Assembly (NCBI RefSeq): GCF_014648895.1
Contig: NZ_BMRZ01000010.1
Location: 221,780-285,779 of the forward strand
Reading direction: 5' to 3'
From: Streptomyces tanashiensis
Lineage (GTDB): Bacteria > Actinomycetota > Actinomycetes > Streptomycetales > Streptomycetaceae
Length of the DNA: 64,000 nucleotides
This document shows positions 48,665 to 58,300 of the stretch, piece after piece (the first letter of the stretch is position 1; every line of letters begins with the position of its first letter). The notes beneath the pieces were generated by a model. That model had not been told where the DNA came from, made no database searches, and was given only the letters and a program-made list of their open reading frames with translations. The position numbers and the translations under genes were made by a program.

Positions 48665-50166
48665 CTGCCCGCCTCCTCGAAAAGACACTCGGCCACGAGG
48701 TCGACGCCCTCCGTGCCGACGACCTTCGCCCTGACCATACGGCCCGGGGCGAGGCCGGGGCCCGCACCGCCGTCCGTGGTGAGCAGCAGCACCTGTCCGT
48801 CGGTCTCGGGCGCCTGGTGGGCCGCGCGGCCGATCCAGCCGCCCTCCTCGTCCTCGTCGTCCGACTCGGACTCGACGAGTACCTCCAGGGTCTCTCCGAT
48901 CCGCTCCTCCGCGCGCTGCGCGGTGAGCTCCTCGGCGAGCCGGGAGAGGTGGGCGAGCCGCTCGTCGACGACGTCCTGGTCGAGCTTGTGCTCGTACGTG
49001 GCGGCCTCGGTGCCGTCCTCGTCGGAGTAGCCGAAGACGCCGATGGCGTCGAGGCGCGCGTGGGTGATGAAGCGTTCCAGCTCGGCGAAGTCCGCCTCGG
49101 TCTCGCCGGGGAAGCCGACGATGAAGTTGGACCGGGCACCGGCCGTGGGGGCCTTGGAGCGGATGGTCTCCAGAAGCTCCAGGAAGCGGTCGGTGTCACC
49201 GAAGCGGCGCATGGCGCGCAGCACGTCCGGGGCGCTGTGCTGGAAGGACAGGTCGAAGTAGGGCACGACCTTCTCGGTCGACGTGAGGACGTCGATCAGG
49301 CCGGGGCGCATCTCGGCGGGCTGGAGGTAGCTGACGCGGACGCGCTCGATGCCGTCCACCGAGGCCAGCTCGGGCAGCAGGCTCTCCAGGAGCCGGATGT
49401 CGCCGAGGTCCTTGCCGTAGGAGGTGTTGTTCTCGGAGACCAGCATGACCTCCTTGACGCCCTGCTCGGCGAGCCAGCGCGTCTCGTTCAGCACGTCCGA
49501 GGGACGGCGCGAGACGAAGGAGCCTCGGAAGGAGGGGATGGCGCAGAAGGAGCAGCGGCGGTCGCAGCCGGAGGCCAGCTTCACGGAGGCGACGGGGCTG
49601 GTGTCCAGGCGGCGGCGGAGCGGCGCGCGCGGCCCGGAGGCGGGCGCGAGGCCCTCGGGAAGGTCGCTGGGCACGTTCTCGGGGGCGTCCACGGAGCCGT
49701 GTCCCGGCAGGGCCACGGTCGCGGCGGCCTCCTGGCGCTCCACGGGCGACAGCGGCAGCAGCTTGCGCCGGTCACGCGGGGTGTGGGCCTCGACACTGCC
49801 ACCGTTGAGGATGGTCTGGAGGCGGTTGGAGATGTCGGCGTAGTCGTCGAAGCCGAGGACGCCGTCGGCCTCCGGGAGGGCCTCGGCGAGCTCCTTGCCG
49901 TACCGCTCGGCCATGCAGCCGACGGCGACGACGGCCTGGGTCCTGCCGTGGTCCTTCAGATCATTGGCTTCGAGCAGGGCGTCGACGGAGTCCTTCTTGG
50001 CGGCTTCGACGAATCCGCAGGTGTTGACGACGGCGACGTCCGCTTCTTCGGCGTTCTCGACGAGCTCCCAGCCGTCCGCTGCCAAGCGGCCTGCGAGCTC
50101 CTCCGAGTCCACCTCGTTACGGGCGCAGCCAAGAGTGACAAGGGCGACGGTACGGCGTTCGGGCAT
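48661..50166 (-). CDS. rimO: RimO, ribosomal protein S12 methylthiotransferase
   Basis: 501 residues. N-terminal MTTase domain: TLGCARNEVDSEELAGRL, VNTCGFVEAAKKDSVDALLE, VAVGCMAERYGKEL supply the three Cys of one 4Fe-4S cluster. Radical SAM motif LASGCDRRCSFCAIPSFRG near residue 205. C-terminal TRAM domain near 440-500. RimO methylthiolates the conserved Asp of ribosomal protein S12. An insert of about 45 residues before the radical SAM motif (VALPGHGSVDAPENVPSDL) is typical of actinobacteria. First gene of the rimO-pgsA-cinA run. Confidence 0.95.
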   Translation of the reverse strand: MPERRTVALVTLGCARNEVDSEELAGRLAADGWELVENAEEADVAVVNTCGFVEAAKKDSVDALLEANDLKDHGRTQAVVAVGCMAERYGKELAEALPEADGVLGFDDYADISNRLQTILNGGSVEAHTPRDRRKLLPLSPVERQEAAATVALPGHGSVDAPENVPSDLPEGLAPASGPRAPLRRRLDTSPVASVKLASGCDRRCSFCAIPSFRGSFVSRRPSDVLNETRWLAEQGVKEVMLVSENNTSYGKDLGDIRLLESLLPELASVDGIERVRVSYLQPAEMRPGLIDVLTSTEKVVPYFDLSFQHSAPDVLRAMRRFGDTDRFLELLETIRSKAPTAGARSNFIVGFPGETEADFAELERFITHARLDAIGVFGYSDEDGTEAATYEHKLDQDVVDERLAHLSRLAEELTAQRAEERIGETLEVLVESESDDEDEEGGWIGRAAHQAPETDGQVLLLTTDGGAGPGLAPGRMVRAKVVGTEGVDLVAECLFEEAGR

Positions 50167-50268
50167 GGACTCAAGACTACTTCGTCCCGGCCGTTCCCCC
50201 GTCGCGCAGGGTTCACCTGCGCGACAGAGGTCACATCGGGGGCCGCGGGGCCCGCCTCACAGCGGGGC

Positions 50269-51096
50269 TCAGCCGGCCTCGGGGTCGCCCTTGGTGTAGC
50301 TGAGCCGCTCGACCTGGCCGGATTCGAACTTGTCATCGAGCTTCTTGCCGTTCACGTAGAGCTCGATCGCGCCGGCGTTGCCGAGGACGAGGTCGACGCG
50401 CTCGTCGTCCTGGAAGGTCTTGGACTCGCCCTTGAGGAGGAGCCCGTCGAAGAGGAGCTTTCCGTCGTGGGCCTTGGCCGAGATCCAGCTCTTGTCGTCG
50501 ACCGCGGAGAGCTTGACCGTGACCTTGTCCTGCGGGACCGCGGCGATCGCGCTCTCGGTGGGCTTGGGCGCGGCGGGCTTGACCGGCTTCGGCTTGGCGG
50601 CGGAGCTCGCCTTCTCCGGGGCGGGGGCCGGGCCGCCGTCGGCCACGGCGGTCCCCTTCGGGGCCTCGTTCCCGTTGAACATCGTGAAGCCGACGAAACC
50701 GACGACGGCGACGATGGCCGCGACCATCGCGGCGGTCCAGTTGGGCCTGCGCGGCTCGGGGCGGATACGTTCCGCCTCGAAGAGCGGGGCGGCGGGGGTG
50801 GGCGCGGGACGGCCACCGTGCTCGGCGTCGTACTGCTCGATCAGCGCGGCAGGATCGAGACCGACGGCGCGCGCGAGGGTACGGATGTGGCCGCGGGCGT
50901 AGACGTCGCCGCCACAGCGCGAGAAGTCGTCCTCCTCGATCGCCTGCACGATCGGAATCCGGACACGGGTGGAGGCACTGACCTCTTCGACGGTGAGACC
51001 GGCGGCGATACGGGCCTGCTGGAGAGCGCGACCGATCGAATCCCGGTCGTCTGCCGGGAAGGTCCGGTCGTCTTCGGGGGAGTTGCCGATGGACAC
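50269..51096 (-). CDS. RodZ-like HTH membrane protein
   Basis: 275 residues from GTG 51096 with GAAAGG upstream (an alternative GTG at 51123 adds nine residues). HTH_25: IGRALQQARIAAGLTVEEVS then STRVRIPIVQAIEEDDF and VYARGHIRTLARAVGL. One membrane helix (AAMVAAIVAVVGFVGFTMF) near residue 150, a Lys/Pro/Ala-rich stretch, and a C-terminal DUF4115-like beta domain. RodZ links MreB to the cell wall in rods; a shape or division role fits the position beside ftsK. Confidence 0.88.
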   Translation of the reverse strand: MSIGNSPEDDRTFPADDRDSIGRALQQARIAAGLTVEEVSASTRVRIPIVQAIEEDDFSRCGGDVYARGHIRTLARAVGLDPAALIEQYDAEHGGRPAPTPAAPLFEAERIRPEPRRPNWTAAMVAAIVAVVGFVGFTMFNGNEAPKGTAVADGGPAPAPEKASSAAKPKPVKPAAPKPTESAIAAVPQDKVTVKLSAVDDKSWISAKAHDGKLLFDGLLLKGESKTFQDDERVDLVLGNAGAIELYVNGKKLDDKFESGQVERLSYTKGDPEAG

Positions 51097-51199
51097 GAGA
51101 GCGCCTTTCGAGCGTGTAGCCACCTGCTGGACGTTCAGTCTATGGGTGGTACGAAAGGGTGGGGCAACCGGGCGGGTGCTGTTTGTACGCCATGAGGCT

Positions 51200-51300
51200 G
51201 GGACATCCTTCTGTCCCTCCCTCCAACTTGACGTACGGCCAGGGGAAACGGTTGCCCACCGTTCCCTTACGAGTGAGTCTCGGCCCGGTCTCGAACCGGG
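51200..51300. ncRNA. Candidate structured RNA leader: three hairpins in a row
   Basis: Three perfect or near-perfect stems lie in about 100 nt between the ftsK stop and the RodZ-like gene: GGGACA/TGTCCC (51200-51217), GGGAAACGGT/ACCGTTCCC with one bulge (51243-51266), and CCCGGT/ACCGGG (51284-51300). On the minus strand the last reads CCCGG-TTCGAGA-CCGGG, exactly a tRNA T-arm. No complete tRNA can be built around it. The set could be a 5' leader of the RodZ-like gene or the 3' end of the ftsK mRNA. No Rfam match recognised. Confidence 0.35.
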
Positions 51301-51340
51301 TACCCCGCCTCGCGCCGGCCACTCCGCACCGCCCGGAGTC

Positions 51341-54169
51341 CTACTCCCCCGACTCCCCCCGGATCACCGCGAGGACCCCGTCCAGCTCGTCGGGCTTCAC
51401 GAGCACGTCCCGCGCCTTGGAGCCCTCGCTCGGCCCGACGATGTTCCGCGACTCCATGAGGTCCATCAGCCGGCCGGCCTTCGCGAAACCCACGCGCAGC
51501 TTCCGCTGGAGCATCGAGGTGGAACCGAACTGCGTCGAGACGACGAGCTCGGCGGCCTGGCACAGCAGGTCGAGGTCGTCGCCGATGTCCTCGTCGATCT
51601 CCTTCTTCTGCTTGGTGCCGACGGTGACGTCGTCCCGGAAGACGGGCGTCATCTGGTCCTTGCAGTGCTGCACGACGGCCGCGACCTCGTCCTCGGTGAC
51701 GAAGGCGCCCTGCATGCGGACGGGCTTGTTGGCACCCATCGGCAGGAAGAGACCGTCACCCTTGCCGATCAGCTTCTCGGCGCCCGGCTGGTCGAGGATG
51801 ACCCGGCTGTCGGCGAGCGAGGAGGTGGCGAAGGCGAGCCGCGAGGGCACGTTCGCCTTGATCAGGCCGGTGACGACGTCCACGGACGGCCGCTGGGTGG
51901 CGAGCACGAGGTGGATGCCGGCGGCGCGCGCCAGCTGGGTGATCCGGACGATCGAGTCCTCGACGTCACGCGGCGCGACCATCATCAGGTCGGCCAGCTC
52001 GTCGACGATCACCAGGAGGTACGGGTACGGGTTGAGCTCGCGCTCGCTGCCCTCGGGCAGCTTGATCTTGCCGTCCCGGATGGCCTGGTTGAAGTCGTCG
52101 ATGTGCCGGTAGCCGAAGGCGGCCAGGTCGTCGTAGCGCAGGTCCATCTCGCGGACGACCCACTGGAGCGCCTCGGCGGCCTTCTTGGGGTTGGTGATGA
52201 TCGGGGTGATCAGGTGCGGGATGCCCTCGTAGGCGGTGAGCTCGACCCGCTTGGGGTCGACGAGCACCATCCGGACGTCCTCGGGGGTCGCTCTTATCAT
52301 GATCGACGTGATCAGGCAGTTGATGCACGAGGACTTTCCGGAGCCCGTGGCACCGGCGACCAGGACGTGCGGCATCTTCGCCAGGTTGGCCATCTCGTAG
52401 CCGCCCTCGACGTTCTTGCCGAGCGCGACCAGCATCGGATGGTCGTCCTCCGCCGCGGCCGCGAGCCGCAGCACGTCCCCGAGGTTGACCATCTCGCGGT
52501 CGCTGTTCGGGATCTCGATGCCGACCGCGGACTTGCCGGGGATCGGCGAGATGATCCGCACGTCGGGCGAGGCCACGGCGTAGGCGATGTTCTTGGTCAG
52601 GGCCGTGATCTTCTCGACCTTCACGGCCGGGCCGAGCTCGACCTCGTACCGCGTGACCGTGGGGCCGCGTGTGAAGCCGGTGACGGCCGCGTCGACCTTG
52701 AACTCGGTGAAGACGTTGGTGAGCGCGTCGACGACGGCGTCGTTGGCGGCGCTGCGGGTCTTGCCGGGGCCACCGCGCTCGAGGAGGTCGAGCGAGGGCA
52801 GGGAGTACGTGATGTCGCCCGCGAGCTGGAGCTGCTCGGCCCGGGGCGGCAGGTCGGTCGGCTCGGGCGCCGGCTTCGTCAGATCGGGTACGCCGCCACC
52901 GGGGCGGGCTCCCCCACGGGCCGGCGGTACGGGAGCGGCCGGCCCCGCCTTGGCGGCACCGGCCTCGGCGGCGGCCGCGGCGGAGGCGGCCACGGCGGCG
53001 TTCCGCTCGGCGGTGACGTCCTTGGTCAGGTCGGCGACGATCGGCGAGGGCGGCATGCCGTTCAGCACGGCGCCGTCGAGCGCGGCGGCGGCCGCCGCGG
53101 CGACGTCCACCGGGTCGAGACCGGAGTCGAAGTCGTCCCGCCCGGAGGTCCGGCGGGCCGGGCGGCCGCGCCGCTCCAGCATCTCCGCCTCGGCCCGCTC
53201 GACGTCGTACGGCTCCGCGGGCCCGGACGCGCGGCGCCGGACGGGCCGGGCCGGGCGCGGTCCCGCGTCCCGCCACTCCTCGTCGTACCCCTCGCGGTCC
53301 GGCCCGCCCTGGTGCCCCTCGGCCTCGGCCGGGTCGTACGGGAGCTCGATGATGCCCAGCTTCGCGCCGAGCGCGCGCAGTCGCTGCGGGATCGCGTTGA
53401 CCGGGGTGGCCGTGACCACGAGCAGCCCGAAGACGGTGAGCAGCACCAGCATCGGTACGGCGAGGACCTCGCCCATCATGAAGACGAGGGGCTGGGACGC
53501 GGCCCAGCCGATGAGCCCGCCGGCGTCCTGCATGGCCGCGCTGCCGTCGCCGCGCCCCGGGGAGCCGCAGGCGATGTGCACCTGGCCGAGGACGCCGATG
53601 ACGAGTGCGGAGAGGCCGATGCTGATGCGGCCGTTGGCCTCGGGCTTCTCCGGGTAGAGGATCAGCCGGATGCCGATCGCGCCGAGGAGCAGCGGCACGA
53701 GCAGGTCGAGCCGGCCGAAGGACCCGGTCACGAGCATCTCGACGAGGTCGCCGACCGGGCCGCGCAGGTTGGACCAGGTTCCGGCGGCGACGATCAGTGC
53801 GAGGCCGAGGAGGAGCAGCGCGAGCCCGTCCTTGCGGTGGGCGGGGTCGAGCCCCTTGGCGCCGCGCCCTATCCCCCGGAACATCGCCCCGATCCCGTGG
53901 GCGAGGCCGAGCCAGGCCCCGCGCGCGAGCCGGTAGACGCCCCCGGTCGGGGACGGTGCGGGCCGGGGCGCGGCCTTCTTGGCCGCGGTCTTCCGCGCGG
54001 GCGCGCGCTTGGCGGGCGCGGCCTTCTTGGCCGGTGCCTTCTTCGCGGGCGGCTTGGCGGGGGACTTCGCGGGTGCCGCTTTCTTCGCGGCGCCCGTCGT
54101 CCGGCCGGCGCGCGGCTTTGCGGTGTTCGCCGTGCCCTGGGACCCCTTGCCGGACGTACGTGAAGCCAT
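51341..54169 (-). CDS. ftsK: FtsK/SpoIIIE DNA translocase
   Basis: 942 residues. A Lys/Ala/Pro-rich histone-H1-like N-terminus (about residues 10-65, KSPAKPPAKKAPAKKAAPAK), four membrane helices to about 240, a long acidic/Ala-rich linker, then the motor: VAGATGSGKSSCINCLI Walker A near 605, VLVDPKRVELTAYEGIPHLI, and Walker B LLVIVDELADLMM. The C-terminal gamma winged helix (RKLRVGFAKAGRLMDLMESR) recognises KOPS-like sites. It pumps chromosomes through septa, important in sporulation. ATG at 54169; the 14 codons above are not used. Confidence 0.95.
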   Translation of the reverse strand: MASRTSGKGSQGTANTAKPRAGRTTGAAKKAAPAKSPAKPPAKKAPAKKAAPAKRAPARKTAAKKAAPRPAPSPTGGVYRLARGAWLGLAHGIGAMFRGIGRGAKGLDPAHRKDGLALLLLGLALIVAAGTWSNLRGPVGDLVEMLVTGSFGRLDLLVPLLLGAIGIRLILYPEKPEANGRISIGLSALVIGVLGQVHIACGSPGRGDGSAAMQDAGGLIGWAASQPLVFMMGEVLAVPMLVLLTVFGLLVVTATPVNAIPQRLRALGAKLGIIELPYDPAEAEGHQGGPDREGYDEEWRDAGPRPARPVRRRASGPAEPYDVERAEAEMLERRGRPARRTSGRDDFDSGLDPVDVAAAAAAALDGAVLNGMPPSPIVADLTKDVTAERNAAVAASAAAAAEAGAAKAGPAAPVPPARGGARPGGGVPDLTKPAPEPTDLPPRAEQLQLAGDITYSLPSLDLLERGGPGKTRSAANDAVVDALTNVFTEFKVDAAVTGFTRGPTVTRYEVELGPAVKVEKITALTKNIAYAVASPDVRIISPIPGKSAVGIEIPNSDREMVNLGDVLRLAAAAEDDHPMLVALGKNVEGGYEMANLAKMPHVLVAGATGSGKSSCINCLITSIMIRATPEDVRMVLVDPKRVELTAYEGIPHLITPIITNPKKAAEALQWVVREMDLRYDDLAAFGYRHIDDFNQAIRDGKIKLPEGSERELNPYPYLLVIVDELADLMMVAPRDVEDSIVRITQLARAAGIHLVLATQRPSVDVVTGLIKANVPSRLAFATSSLADSRVILDQPGAEKLIGKGDGLFLPMGANKPVRMQGAFVTEDEVAAVVQHCKDQMTPVFRDDVTVGTKQKKEIDEDIGDDLDLLCQAAELVVSTQFGSTSMLQRKLRVGFAKAGRLMDLMESRNIVGPSEGSKARDVLVKPDELDGVLAVIRGESGE

Positions 54170-54385
54170 GATGCCGAGGTTACCGGTGTGGAGACCGGCT
54201 GTCCGCCTCACCCGTTCGTGTCGTCCGTGCCGGGGCGCGATGCTGACGCCCCCTCACGACGACCCGCGCCGCACGGAACAGGCCATGACGGCACGTCAGC
54301 TCCGGAGGGGCCGATACGGCGGCCGGGCGGGGCGGAACGCCTGCTCCGGGCGCGCCCGGTACGCCGGCTCGGGACAGCCCCTGCG

Positions 54386-55060
54386 TCAGCTCTGGGCGGG
54401 CAGCGTCGGCGCGGCGCCCGTACCCGGCTCCAGCGCGTCGAGCGCCCGCCGCAGCCCGGTGAGCTTGCGCTCCAGGTGCGCGGCGGTGGCCACGGCCGCC
54501 GCGTCGGCGGAGTCGTCGTCGAGCTGCTTCGACAGGGCCTCGGCCTGCTCCTCGACGGCCGCGAGCCGCGCGGAGAGCTCGGCGAGCAGCCCGGCGGACT
54601 CCTTGCCGTGACCGGCCTCGCCGCCGCCCTCCAACTGCAGCCGCAGCAGGGCGGCCTGCTCGCGCAGCTTGCAGTTCTTCATGTAGAGCTCGACGAAGAC
54701 GGAGACCTTGGCGCGCAGCACCCACGGGTCGAACGGCTTGGAGATGTAGTCGACCGCTCCCGCCGCGTACCCCCGGAAGGTGTGGTGGGGGCCGTGGTTG
54801 ATGGCGGTGAGGAAGATGATCGGGATGTCCCGTGTCCGCTCGCGCCTCTTGATGTGGGCGGCGGTCTCGAAACCGTCCATGCCCGGCATCTGGACGTCGA
54901 GCAGGATGACCGCGAAGTCGTCCGTCAACAGCGCCTTGAGCGCTTCCTCCCCGGACGATGCCCGCACCAGCGTCTGATCGAGCGCGGAGAGAATGGCCTC
55001 CAGCGCCAGCAGATTCTCCGGCCTGTCATCGACCAGGAGGATCTTGGCCTTCTGCACCAT
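54386..55060 (-). CDS. osaB: OsaB response regulator without DNA-binding domain
   Basis: 224 residues. Receiver domain: KILLVDDRPENLLALEAIL, phospho-acceptor Asp in VILLDVQMPGMDGFETA near residue 58, FLTAINHG and Lys in DYISKPFDP. The rest is a coiled coil (ALLRLQLEGGGEAGHGKESA onward to LERKLTGLRRALDALE) instead of an HTH. The ATG at 55060 has GAGGAGG 7 nt upstream. In S. coelicolor OsaB sits between ftsK and osaA and is needed for aerial growth under osmotic stress. 303 bp separate it from osaA. Confidence 0.92.
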   Translation of the reverse strand: MVQKAKILLVDDRPENLLALEAILSALDQTLVRASSGEEALKALLTDDFAVILLDVQMPGMDGFETAAHIKRRERTRDIPIIFLTAINHGPHHTFRGYAAGAVDYISKPFDPWVLRAKVSVFVELYMKNCKLREQAALLRLQLEGGGEAGHGKESAGLLAELSARLAAVEEQAEALSKQLDDDSADAAAVATAAHLERKLTGLRRALDALEPGTGAAPTLPAQS

Positions 55061-55363
55061 GCCCCGTCCTCCTCGTCCCGGCAACGGCTCTCCCCGGACC
55101 CCCGAACCGGGGGAAGCACCGGGCGCCGCCCCAGAAGACGACTCCCTAGCGCCGTCCGTCCTTGTGCCGGTCATCGTAGCCGCACCCCGCCCGTCGCCAC
55201 ACCCTGTCACCGCGATGTCACTGTGCACGTACCGGAAACGCGGTGGGAGACCAGAAGGTTCCCCGTATCCCGGCCTCTCACACGCCCCTGGCGACAGTCC
55301 GTCAGTGCGCGCCGGCGGAGCCCGGGGGTCCGGCCGCGACCGGCGCGGACCCCCGGCACGGAG
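55061..55363. other. osaB-osaA intergenic region
   Basis: Holds the osaA terminator hairpin at 55322-55356 and the osaB promoter region. An inverted repeat CCCCGGAC..GGGG near 55095-55120 is seen. No gene supported. Confidence 0.55.
55322..55356 (-). terminator. Terminator of osaA
   Basis: CCGGGGGTCCG (55322-55332) pairs perfectly with CGGACCCCCGG (55346-55356), loop 13 nt, beginning 8 nt past the osaA stop codon on the minus strand. Confidence 0.8.
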
Positions 55364-58300
55364 TCACTGCCCCCGCATCCACTGCTCCATGACCGACAGC
55401 AGGTGATCGGGGTCGACCGGCTTCGTCACGTAGTCCGAGGCACCGGACTCGATCGCCTTCTCCCGGTCGCCCTTCATCGCCTTCGCCGTCAGCGCGATGA
55501 TCGGCAGCCCCGCGAACTGCGGCATGCGCCGGATCGCGGTCGTCGTCGCGTACCCGTCCATCTCCGGCATCATGATGTCCATCAGCACGACCGTCACGTC
55601 GTCGTGCTGCTCCAGGACCTCGATGCCCTCCCGCCCGTTCTCGGCGTAGAGCACCGCGAGCCCGTGCTGCTCCAGGACGCTGGTGAGCGCGAAGACGTTG
55701 CGGATGTCGTCGTCGACGATGAGCACCTTCTCGCCCGAGAAGCCGAAGGTACGGCGCGGCTCGGCCTCCGGCTCCTCCCGCTCGGCCGCGGTCTGCTGGC
55801 CGAACTGCCCGGGAACCGCCCCGCGCACCCCGGTCGCCTCCGCCGCGGCCTTCCGCCGGTGCCGGAACAGCGCCCCGGCCCCGGACCGCGCCTCCGTCCG
55901 CACGGGCGGCGGCGGGAAGTGCGGGAACGGGTGCATGGCCCCGGCCGCACCCTCCTCGGTCCCCTGATGCGGATCGTCGGCGTCCTGCGCGCCCTGCCCG
56001 TAGCCGCCCGACGGCAGCTCCGTCGGGCTCAGCGGCAGATAGAGCGTGAACGTCGAACCGCGGCCGGGCTCGCTCGCGGCGAAGATCTCGCCGCCGAGCA
56101 GCCGCGCGATCTCCCGGCTGATCGAGAGCCCCAGACCCGTACCGCCGTACTTCCGGCTGGTCGTGCCGTCGGCCTGCTTGAACGCCTCGAAGATGACCCG
56201 CATCTTGCTCGCCGCGATCCCGATGCCGGTGTCCGTGACCGAGAACGCGATCAGGTCGGCCTCCGGATCGCGCAGCGAGCCGGCCTCCAGGAGCTGCTCC
56301 CTGATCGACTGCGGCACGTCCGCGCCGGCCGGCCGGATCACCAGCTCCACCGCGCCCGTGTCGGTGAACTTCACCGCGTTGGACAGCAGGTTGCGCAGGA
56401 CCTGGAGCAACCGCTGCTCGTCGGTGTGGAGCGTGGCCGGCAGCTCGGGCGAGACCCGCACCGAGAAGTCGAGCCCCTTCTCCGCCGTGAGCGGCCGGAA
56501 CGTCGCCTCCACGTAGTCGACGAGCTGGACGAGAGCGATACGGGTCGGCGAGACGTCCATCTTGCCCGCCTCGACCTTCGACAGGTCGAGGATGTCGTTG
56601 ATCAGCTGGAGCAGATCCGACCCCGCGCCGTGGATGGTCTCCGCGAACTCGACCTGCTTCGGCGTCAGGTTGGTCTCGGCGTTGTCCGCGAGCAACTTGG
56701 CCAGGATCAGCAGCGAGTTGAGCGGGGTGCGCAGCTCGTGCGACATGTTGGCGAGGAACTCCGACTTGTACCGCATGGAGACGGCGAGCTGTTCCGCCCG
56801 CTCCTCCAGGACCTGCCGGGCCTCCTCGATCTCCGTGTTCTTCACCTCGATGTCGCGGTTCTGCCGGGCGAGGAGCTCCGCCTTCTCCTCCAGCTCCAGG
56901 TTGGATCCCTGCAGCTCCTTCTGCCGGTGCTCCAGCTCGGCCGACCGCTCCTTGAGCTGCTCGGTGAGCTCCTGCGACTGCTGGAGCAGCACCTCGGTCT
57001 TCGTGTTGACGCTGATGGTGTTGACCGTGGTCGCGATCAGCTCGGCGAGCTGGTTGAGGAAGTCGCGCTGGATCTGCGTGAACGGCTGGAACGACGCCAG
57101 CTCGATCACACCGAGGACCTTCCCCTCGAAGAGGACCGGCAGCACGATCACGTGCGCCGGAGCGGCCTCGCCGAGCCCGGACGAGATCTTCAGATAGCCC
57201 GGCGGCACGTTGACCTGGATGGTCCGCTTCTCCTCCGCCGCCGTCCCGATCAGGGTCTCGCCCGGCCGGAACGAGGTCGGCATGGACCCGCTGGAGTATC
57301 CGTAACTCCCGCGCATGCGCAGCTCGTACGAGCCTTCGCCCTCACCGACGAGTTCGGCGTCGCTGTGGGCGGAGCCCGTCGGCATGGCCACGAAGAAGGC
57401 GCCGTGCTGGGCCGAGACCACCGGGGTCAGCTCGCTCATGATGAGCGAGGCCACGTCGTCCAGGTCCCGCCGGCCCTGCATGAGGCCGGAGATGCGGGCC
57501 AGGTTGCCCTTGAGCCAGTCCTGCTCCTCGTTGGCGAGGGTGGTGTCGCGCAGGTTGGCGATCATGGTGTTGATGTTCTCCTGGAGGGCCTGGATCTCGC
57601 CCGCCGCGTCGACACCGTCGATCTTGAGATTGAGATCGCCGCGGGTCACCGCCGTGGCGACGGCCGCGATCGCCCGCACCTGACGGGTCAGGTTCCCGGC
57701 CATCTCGTTCACGGACTCCGTCAGGTCCCGCCAGGTGCCGTCCACGTCACGGACGCGGGCCTGACCGCCCAGCTGGCCGTCGGTGCCCACCTCACGGGCG
57801 ACCCGGGTGACCTCCTCGGCGAAGTTCGACAGCTGGTCGACCATCGTGTTGATCGTGCTCTTCAGCTCCTGGATCTCACCGCGCGCGTCGATGTCGATCT
57901 TCTTGGTGAGATCGCCCTTGGCGATGGCGGTGGTGACGGCCGCGATCTGACGCACCTGACCGGTGAGGTTGTCGGCCATGCCGTTCACCGAGTCCGTCAG
58001 GTCCCGCCAGGTGCCCGACACCCCCGGCACCCGCGCCTGGCCGCCCAGGATGCCGTCCGTGCCCACCTCGCGGGCCACCCGGGTCACCTCGTCGGCGAAC
58101 GAGGACAGGGTCGTCACCATCGTGTTCACGGTGTCGGCGAGCTCGGCGACCTCGCCGCGCGCCTCGACGGTGACCTTCTTCGTCAGATCGCCGTTGGCGA
58201 CGGCCGCGGAGACCCGGGAGATGTTGCGCACCTGGCTGGTCAGGTTGTTGGCCATCAGGTTCACGTTGTCGCTGAGGTCCTTCCAGGTGCCGGTCACCCC

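Noticed and set aside
51284..51322. tRNA gene suggested by the T-arm-like hairpin
   Set aside because: No acceptor partner, D arm or anticodon arm can be found within 100 nt on either side.
51140..51322. 60-codon minus-strand frame with Met start
   Set aside because: It runs through the hairpin region with no ribosome site or conserved features; the hairpins explain the sequence better.
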